From NCBI GenBank assembly GCA_019119995.1, contig DWVY01000046.1, positions 1 to 37,688 on the forward strand: a DNA stretch of 37,688 nt, written 5' to 3'. Shown piece by piece: positions 32,809 through 37,688 of this stretch. A model generated the notes under the pieces. That model saw only the letters and a program-made list of their open reading frames with translations. It was not told where the DNA came from and did no database searches. Source of the DNA: Candidatus Mediterraneibacter faecavium (GTDB lineage Bacteria > Bacillota > Clostridia > Lachnospirales > Lachnospiraceae). Positions within the stretch are counted from its first letter, which is position 1. Every line of letters starts with the position of its first letter. The translations under genes and the position numbers were made by a program.

Positions 32809-32880
32809 TAACAAGCACAGGCTGAACTGTTATATATGCCCCCTGCACAGACAGACCGATAAAAGGAAGGAGCAAGATCC

Positions 32881-33969
32881 ATGGACATCAAACCTGTTTT
32901 CCACGGAAGCGACATTGAAAAAATCTGCGAATACTATCATTTAAGGAAAGAAGACATTACCAACTTCGGAGCCAACGTCAATCCCCTCGGATTGTCAGAG
33001 CATGTGAAGGAAGTCATCGCCGGACATCTGGATCTGCTCTCCTCCTACCCGGACCGGGAGTACACATCCCTGCGGGATACGATTTCCGCATACTGCCAGA
33101 TTCCTGCGGAATACATCCTGCCCGGCAACGGCTCCAGTGAGCTGATCTCACTGCTGATCGAGACACTCGCTCCAAAACATACGCTTATCCTCGGTCCGAC
33201 TTACTCCGAATATTCCAGAGAACTTTCTTTCTCCGGAAGCACACAGGAATACTATCACCTGAGAGAAGAAGATAATTTTCATCTGGATGTGGAGGATCTC
33301 TGCCGTGCACTGAAAGACGGTTATGACTTCCTCATCCTCTGCAACCCGAATAATCCGACATCCTCCGCGATCCTGCGTGAAGATATGGAGCAGCTCCTCA
33401 CATTTTGCTCCGGACACAATATCTTCGTCATGATCGATGAGACTTATGTGGAATTCGCGCCGGATATCAACGCAGTGACAGCCGTCCCGTTCACCCGGAA
33501 GTATTCCAACCTCATGGTACTGCGGGGCGTCTCCAAATTCTTCGCGGCTCCGGGCATGCGGTTCGGATACGGAATCACCGGCAATGCAGAATTTCTCAGA
33601 AAAATGAAAGAAAAACAGATTCCCTGGTCGTTAAACAGCATCGGTGCATTTGCCGGGGAAGAGATGTTTAAAGATCAGGAATATATCAGCCGGACAAGAG
33701 AACTGATCCTGCCAGAACGGGAACGGATGTATCGGGCGGTATCTCAGATGCCGGCTTACAAAACTTACGAACCATACGCTAATTTCCTGCTCGTAAAGAT
33801 CATAAAGGACGGTGTCACGTCTTATGACGTGTTTGAGCGGTGTATCAAAGCGGGACTGATGATACGGGACTGCTCGTCATTCCAGTGTCTGGATGGGGAA
33901 TTCATACGGTTCTGTGTTATGATGCCGGAAGATAATACACGGCTGCTGCACGAATTAGGGACAGGGTAA
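32881..33969 (+). CDS. HisC/CobD-type PLP aminotransferase
   Basis: A 362-residue fold-type I PLP enzyme. The Schiff-base Lys is probably K219 (LRGVSKFFAAPGMRFGYG); N155 (CNPNNPTS) and D186 (MIDETYVEF) contact the cofactor, and the N-terminal FGANVNPLG is a HisC/CobD feature. It may be a histidinol-phosphate aminotransferase or an L-threonine-O-3-phosphate decarboxylase relative; no histidine or cobalamin genes lie nearby to choose. AGGAG stands 8 nt upstream of the ATG. The last codons and stop are part of the palindromic repeat at 33958-34034. Confidence 0.85.
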   Translation: MDIKPVFHGSDIEKICEYYHLRKEDITNFGANVNPLGLSEHVKEVIAGHLDLLSSYPDREYTSLRDTISAYCQIPAEYILPGNGSSELISLLIETLAPKHTLILGPTYSEYSRELSFSGSTQEYYHLREEDNFHLDVEDLCRALKDGYDFLILCNPNNPTSSAILREDMEQLLTFCSGHNIFVMIDETYVEFAPDINAVTAVPFTRKYSNLMVLRGVSKFFAAPGMRFGYGITGNAEFLRKMKEKQIPWSLNSIGAFAGEEMFKDQEYISRTRELILPERERMYRAVSQMPAYKTYEPYANFLLVKIIKDGVTSYDVFERCIKAGLMIRDCSSFQCLDGEFIRFCVMMPEDNTRLLHELGTG

Positions 33970-34038
33970 ATCTTGATTTGGGACGTAGTGAAATCGCATT
34001 TTACTACGTCCCAAATCGAAGTTTGCCCTGTCCCTTTT
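33958..34038 (+). terminator. long palindromic element acting as terminator (copy 1)
   Basis: A near-perfect 77-nt hairpin: GGGACAGGGTAAA (33958-33970) pairs with TTTGCCCTGTCCC (34022-34034); inside it GATTTGGGACGTAGT (33975-33989) pairs with ACTACGTCCCAAATC (34003-34017); then TTTT. It contains the stop codon of the aminotransferase gene. A related, shorter copy is at 36021-36053 on the other side of metG. Confidence 0.85.
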
Positions 34039-34065
34039 CTTACCGTTTTAGTATTTCATCTCATA

Positions 34066-36006
34066 TCAGCAGATTTCCGCTCCCGCCGGCATATCTTTCT
34101 CCGGCACCATGAGCGACAGATTGCCGTCCGCGTCTTCCGCGCACAGAAGCATTCCCTCGGAGAGCACTCCCGCCAGCTTTGCCGGTTTCAGGTTGACGAG
34201 CACCATAACTTTCTTGCCAACCATCTCTTCCGGTGTATAGTGAGCCTTGATACCGGACACGATCTGTTTTACCTGGCTTCCGATCTTCACCTGAGAGCAG
34301 AGAAGTTTTTTGGACTTCTTCACTTCCTCGCACGCGATGATCTCACCCACCTGGAACTGCATCGCCCCGAACTGGTCAAATGTGATCTCGTCTTTCGGCT
34401 CGATATCGATGACTGCCTCTTCTTTCGCATCATTGTCCGCAGAATCAGCAGGTCCGTCTGCTGCTTCTTCCTTATGCGGATGAAGCTCTTCGACTTTCTT
34501 CATGACTTCCTCAAGGTCAAGTCTCTGGAAGAGGATCTCCGGCTTGTCTGTCACATGACCGCCGCCCAGCTGCTCGAGGATCTTCTTGCTCGTTGACGGC
34601 ATAAAGGATTCCAGAAGCCCGGCTCCCGCGGAAATGCCCTGGATCAGATTCCACAGTACTGTCTCCAGACGGTCTTTCTTCGCTTCGTCTTTCGCAAGCG
34701 CCCACGGCATTGTCTCATCAATATATTTATTGCAGCGCTTGAAGAGATTGAAGATCTCCGTGATCGCATCAGCCACTCTTAAGCCGTCCATCTTCTCATC
34801 TACAACTTTCGGCGTATTCTCGATCACAGCCTTAAGATCCGCATCTACATCCTCTGCAATTCCCTTGTCTGTCACTGTGCCGCCGAAGTATTTATTTGTC
34901 ATGGAAACTGTACGGTTTACAAGGTTGCCCAGTGTATTTGCAAGATCGGAATTCAGACGCTCCACCATCAGCTCCCATGTGATCACACCGTCATTTTCAA
35001 ACGGCATCTCATGGAGCACGAAATAACGCACCGCGTCCACGCCGAAGAAATCAACCAGCTCGTCTGCGTAGAGTACATTTCCTTTGGACTTGCTCATCTT
35101 GCCGTCGCCCTGAAGCAGCCACGGATGTCCGAACACCTGCTTCGGAAGCGGCAGCCCCAGAGCCATCAGGAAGATCGGCCAGTAGATCGTATGGAAACGG
35201 ATAATGTCCTTTCCGATCAGATGCAGATCCGCCGGCCACAGCTTCTCAAACTGCTCTGTACTGTTGCCGTCCGCATCATAGCCAATCCCCGTGATATAGT
35301 TGGTAAGAGCGTCCAGCCACACATAGGTTACATGCTTCGGATCAAAGTCGACCGGGATTCCCCATTTAAATGATGTTCTGGACACACACAGGTCCTGCAG
35401 TCCCGGAAGCAGGAAGTTGTTCATCATCTCATTTTTCCTGGACACCGGCTGAATAAATTCCGGATGCGTATTGATATGTTCAATCAGGCGGTCCGCATAT
35501 TTGCTCATCTTGAAGAAATATGCTTCCTCTTTCGCCGGCTGTACTTCGCGTCCACAGTCCGGACATTTTCCGTCTACAAGCTGTGACTCCGTAAAGAAAG
35601 ACTCACACGGAGTACAGTACATTCCTTCATAATACCCTTTGTAAATATCTCCCTGATCGTACAGCTTCTTAAAGATCTTCTGCACCTGTTTCTCATGGTC
35701 AGCGTCCGTCGTGCGGATGAACTTGTCATAAGATGTATCCATCAGATCCCATATCCTCTTGATCTCCGCGGATAAATTGTCCACGAACTCTTTCGGCGTG
35801 ATCCCCGCCTCATTCGCTTTCAGCTCGATCTTCTGACCGTGCTCGTCCGTACCGGTCTGGAAGAATACGTCGTATCCCTTGCTTCTCTTGTAACGCGCGA
35901 TTGCGTCCGCTAGGACGATCTCATACGTGTTCCCGATGTGCGGCTTGCCCGATGTGTAGGCGATCGCAGTGGTAATGTAATACTTTGGTTTCTGATTTTC
36001 TGACAT
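34066..36006 (-). CDS. metG: methionyl-tRNA synthetase
   Basis: A 646-residue class I aminoacyl-tRNA synthetase charging tRNA-Met. The signature HIGN (HIGH class) is at 23-26, the zinc site C131/C134/C148/C151 (CTPC, CPDC), and KMSKS at 303-307. The anticodon-binding helical domain follows, then a charged linker and a C-terminal tRNA-binding EMAP/Arc1-type domain (about 545-646, with FQVGEIIACEEV and SGIKAHYTPEEMVGK). The start at 36006 has AGGAGG 5 nt upstream; the frame is open for nine more codons but those lie in repeat sequence. It is controlled by the T-box leader upstream. Confidence 0.96.
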   Translation of the reverse strand: MSENQKPKYYITTAIAYTSGKPHIGNTYEIVLADAIARYKRSKGYDVFFQTGTDEHGQKIELKANEAGITPKEFVDNLSAEIKRIWDLMDTSYDKFIRTTDADHEKQVQKIFKKLYDQGDIYKGYYEGMYCTPCESFFTESQLVDGKCPDCGREVQPAKEEAYFFKMSKYADRLIEHINTHPEFIQPVSRKNEMMNNFLLPGLQDLCVSRTSFKWGIPVDFDPKHVTYVWLDALTNYITGIGYDADGNSTEQFEKLWPADLHLIGKDIIRFHTIYWPIFLMALGLPLPKQVFGHPWLLQGDGKMSKSKGNVLYADELVDFFGVDAVRYFVLHEMPFENDGVITWELMVERLNSDLANTLGNLVNRTVSMTNKYFGGTVTDKGIAEDVDADLKAVIENTPKVVDEKMDGLRVADAITEIFNLFKRCNKYIDETMPWALAKDEAKKDRLETVLWNLIQGISAGAGLLESFMPSTSKKILEQLGGGHVTDKPEILFQRLDLEEVMKKVEELHPHKEEAADGPADSADNDAKEEAVIDIEPKDEITFDQFGAMQFQVGEIIACEEVKKSKKLLCSQVKIGSQVKQIVSGIKAHYTPEEMVGKKVMVLVNLKPAKLAGVLSEGMLLCAEDADGNLSLMVPEKDMPAGAEIC

Positions 36007-36020
36007 AATAACCTCCTTTG

Positions 36021-36053
36021 GGGACGTAGTCAATTCAGGATTTACTACGTCCC
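36021..36053. repeat. palindromic element, degenerate copy 2
   Basis: GGGACGTAGT (36021-36030) and ACTACGTCCC (36044-36053) form the inner stem of the same element as at 33958-34034. Traces of the outer arms follow up to about 36107 (CAGGGTG, CCTGTCCC). It lies between the T-box terminator and the metG ribosome binding site. Confidence 0.8.
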
Positions 36054-36126
36054 GAATCGCACTTCAGGGTGTCCCAAATTAAGTTTCCCCCCTGTCCCTT
36101 TATTCTAATCTTTTCCAGTAACACTC

Positions 36127-36573
36127 AAAAAAACCGCCTTCCTGCTCTCTCATGAGAACAAGAAGACGGATATTAACCGTGTTACCACTTCTCTTCGTCC
36201 TTCCCTCGCGGGATAAGACCTCAGCAAGTGCCTGTCAGCACTTCTCCGCTGTAATGGGCGGTCCCATCGCAGTCTCGCTATGAGCACTTAGCATCCGTCT
36301 TTTGGATGCTTACGTGCGATGCATGTCGCCGCCGTTGATGAGGTTCTTTCGAATCTACAAGGCGACGCGCTATGAGCTCTCAGCATCCGTCTTTGTAGAT
36401 GCTTCCATAGTTCGGTGCGCTGCTCGGAAGCCATGTTCATCTGCTTTCCGTCTATCCCTCTCAGCACAAGCGCCGGAAATACTGCCGCCGCTCTACGGGA
36501 ATTCTCTGTAAGACATCCGCCAGATTACTCTCTTCGTCATCGCTTTTATGGATCATTTCAATTTTTTGACCTG
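36127..36573 (-). promoter_or_regulatory. methionine T-box leader of metG
   Basis: A T-box riboswitch on the minus strand. The conserved T-box sequence AGAAGTGGTAACACGG is at 36177-36192. It is followed by a Rho-independent terminator at 36127-36169 (16-nt arms and a U7 run). In stem I, AGTA is at 36526-36529 and the specifier lies in GAACATGG, giving ATG (36432-36434), the Met codon. Uncharged tRNA-Met should pair here and prevent termination. The leader is about 450 nt, longer than usual, because a module with a hairpin (AGCATC/GATGCT) occurs twice, 92 nt apart. Confidence 0.9.
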
Positions 36574-36579
36574 TAGAAA

Positions 36580-36608
36580 AGGGTAGCACACAGAGTGATG
36601 ATTGTCAA
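36580..36608 (-). promoter_or_regulatory. promoter of the T-box/metG transcript
   Basis: On the minus strand -35 TTGACA (36603-36608), a 17-bp spacer and -10 TACCCT (36580-36585). Transcription would begin near 36573, just before the T-box stem I. Confidence 0.75.
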
Positions 36609-36619
36609 GAGTGCCGCTT

Positions 36620-37688
36620 CCTACAACCACGACAAACGCATGAATGTGTTTCCCAACTAAACCTATCGATTTTCGTTTTTTTACAAATTCATAAGTTCAT
36701 CCAGATATTTTTCCGGATTTGTTCCGATCGCATACCTTTTCTTTTTCATACTTAATGGACGGCGTCCCACTTCTGCTATCTTTAAAATATTCAGTGCCAG
36801 CTTCCTGATAATATTCAGATTATAAGCCGCCTGCTTCTCTAATGTGTGATTCCCATCTTCCCGAAATGTCACATCTAAATGCCAGTGATAACTTTCTACC
36901 ATCCAGTGCCCCCTCACTGCTCTTTCTGCCTCTTCTATATCTGTTGGCAGGCTGCTGATAAAATATCTCTCCTCTACGGTCTCTTTTCCATCTGCTTCCT
37001 TTATAGTATTCCGTGTCAGGATTATGCTCTTTAACCCCGCCCACTCTTTCTTCTGGCTCAGCCACGAGATATCTTCTGTCTGCCAGTATTCCCGTTTCTC
37101 TATTTTCCCCCGCGCTTTTTCTACTTTCTGTTTATATGCGCATTTTTCCAGCAACTTTTCATCCGAAAAGTACTCTCTCACATCTTCCAGCAGGCTTCCC
37201 TGGTTCCCTTTTAATGCCAGCACATAATCCGCACGTTTCCTCCGGATCTTCTTTACTATGGCTGTCTGTGTTCCCATGGCATCGGTTGTTATGATGGTCC
37301 CTTTTATATTCAGGCTGTCTAATAATTCAGGTATTGCTGTGATCTCATTCGTTTTCTCTTCTACACGTTTTTGTCCCAGGCAAAAACCTCTTTCATCTAC
37401 TGCACTGACGATATGGTTGCCCTTCTGATCTTTCTTTCCATTTCCCCTCTGGGTTTTTCCATCGATCGCAAGCAGGCGCTTTACTTTTTCCCCCTCTTCG
37501 CTGTTTAACATTTCATTCCATCTTGTCTGGAAATTCTCCAAAAATTCAGAGGGTACCATGGCAAATACTCTCTGGAGCGTATCATGCGAAGGGATTCCAT
37601 AAGGAAGCTCCAGATAATTGCGCAGAAAATCCTCATGTTCTTTCCCAAACACTTCGATCTCTACCCAGTCATCCGCATTAGCAAGTGT
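36620..37688 (-). mobile_element. ISAs1-family insertion sequence, cut by window edge
   Basis: The transposase gene plus about 60 bp of 3' flank. The end that lies towards metG should be near 36620-36655, where CATGAATGTGTTTCCC resembles the ends of ISAs1/H-repeat elements. Neither the exact inverted repeat nor a target duplication could be fixed because the other end is outside the window. Confidence 0.65.
36681..37688 (-). CDS. ISAs1-family transposase (partial)
   Basis: The C-terminal 335 residues of a DDE transposase; the start lies beyond the right edge. The visible frame is open to the last base (it reads LANADDWVEIEVFGKEHE upstream of the in-frame GTG at 37652). Family motifs in order: PYGIPSHDTLQRVFA, LLAIDGKTQRG (first Asp), IITTDAMGTQ (second Asp), VLALKGNQGSL, and HWMVESYHWHLDVTFREDGN (Glu). 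The catalytic triad seems intact, with no frameshift, so it may be active. It sits directly upstream of the metG promoter, on the same strand. Confidence 0.92.
   Translation of the reverse strand, partial: TLANADDWVEIEVFGKEHEDFLRNYLELPYGIPSHDTLQRVFAMVPSEFLENFQTRWNEMLNSEEGEKVKRLLAIDGKTQRGNGKKDQKGNHIVSAVDERGFCLGQKRVEEKTNEITAIPELLDSLNIKGTIITTDAMGTQTAIVKKIRRKRADYVLALKGNQGSLLEDVREYFSDEKLLEKCAYKQKVEKARGKIEKREYWQTEDISWLSQKKEWAGLKSIILTRNTIKEADGKETVEERYFISSLPTDIEEAERAVRGHWMVESYHWHLDVTFREDGNHTLEKQAAYNLNIIRKLALNILKIAEVGRRPLSMKKKRYAIGTNPEKYLDELMNL

Noticed and set aside
32881..33969. A firm cobD or hisC name for the aminotransferase
   Set aside because: The sequence fits both and no cobalamin or histidine genes are in the window to decide.
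33973..34596. A 207-residue plus-strand open frame over the end of metG
   Set aside because: It lies antisense to the conserved tRNA-binding domain and C-terminal linker of metG, has no ribosome binding site and starts within the palindromic terminator.
36277..36411. A second, complete T-box in tandem
   Set aside because: Only one specifier, one T-box sequence and one terminator are present; the repeat covers a single internal stem.

Overview
The window looks like the chromosome of an anaerobic, low-to-mid-GC Firmicute, most plausibly a gut Lachnospiraceae member. This rests on protein style (YesM/YesN two-component pair, Ech-type hydrogenase, T-box in front of metG, McsA-like/ClpC pair), on strong AGGAGG ribosome binding sites and on TTGACA/TATAAT promoters. 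The genus is inference. No tRNA, rRNA or CRISPR array was seen.

Layout. (1) 1-776: a C-terminal MFS permease fragment joined to unrelated DNA that may be an insertion-sequence end. (2) 915-10013, minus strand: a sugar-uptake locus. In transcription order from the solute-binding lipoprotein: binding protein, two ABC permeases, GH5 and GH30 glycosidases without signal peptides; upstream on the same strand lie a YesM-type kinase and a YesN-type regulator. The enzymes suggest imported beta-glucan-type oligosaccharides. (3) 10067-14405, minus strand: YaaA, HAD phosphatase, alkyltransferase-like protein, alpha/beta hydrolase and a Schlafen/AlbA-domain ATPase-like regulator. (4) 14671-19888, minus strand: six genes in the order echA-B-C-D-E-F, a membrane-bound energy-converting [NiFe] hydrogenase. 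(5) 20088-26146, plus strand: the divergent maturation operon hypA-B-F-C-D-E. (6) 26147-26700: structured, repetitive intergenic DNA and a decayed DUF4143-type ATPase. (7) 26859-28637: sigma factor with its probable anti-sigma partner, then a cysteine-rich MarR regulator. (8) 28703-31640, minus strand: ClpC-type ATPase and McsA-like protein behind a promoter with a palindromic operator. (9) 31927-33969: DegV protein and a HisC/CobD-type aminotransferase. (10) 34066-36608, minus strand: metG with a long methionine T-box leader and its promoter, flanked by two copies of a palindromic repeat. (11) 36681-37688: an ISAs1-family transposase cut by the window edge.

The most coherent system is the hydrogenase plus maturation block. 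The HypABCDEF set is complete, yet there is no hydrogenase maturation protease, and the large subunit ends exactly at its metal-binding motif, so it has no tail to remove. The iron-sulfur subunit carries four [4Fe-4S] motifs arranged as two equivalent halves. A second theme is short tandem repeats, often in frame, in unrelated genes (HAD protein, AlbA protein, HypF, HypE), plus duplications of a ribosome binding site, a gene 3' end and a module of the T-box leader. A third is a possible MarR-controlled Clp regulon replacing the usual CtsR/McsB arrangement.
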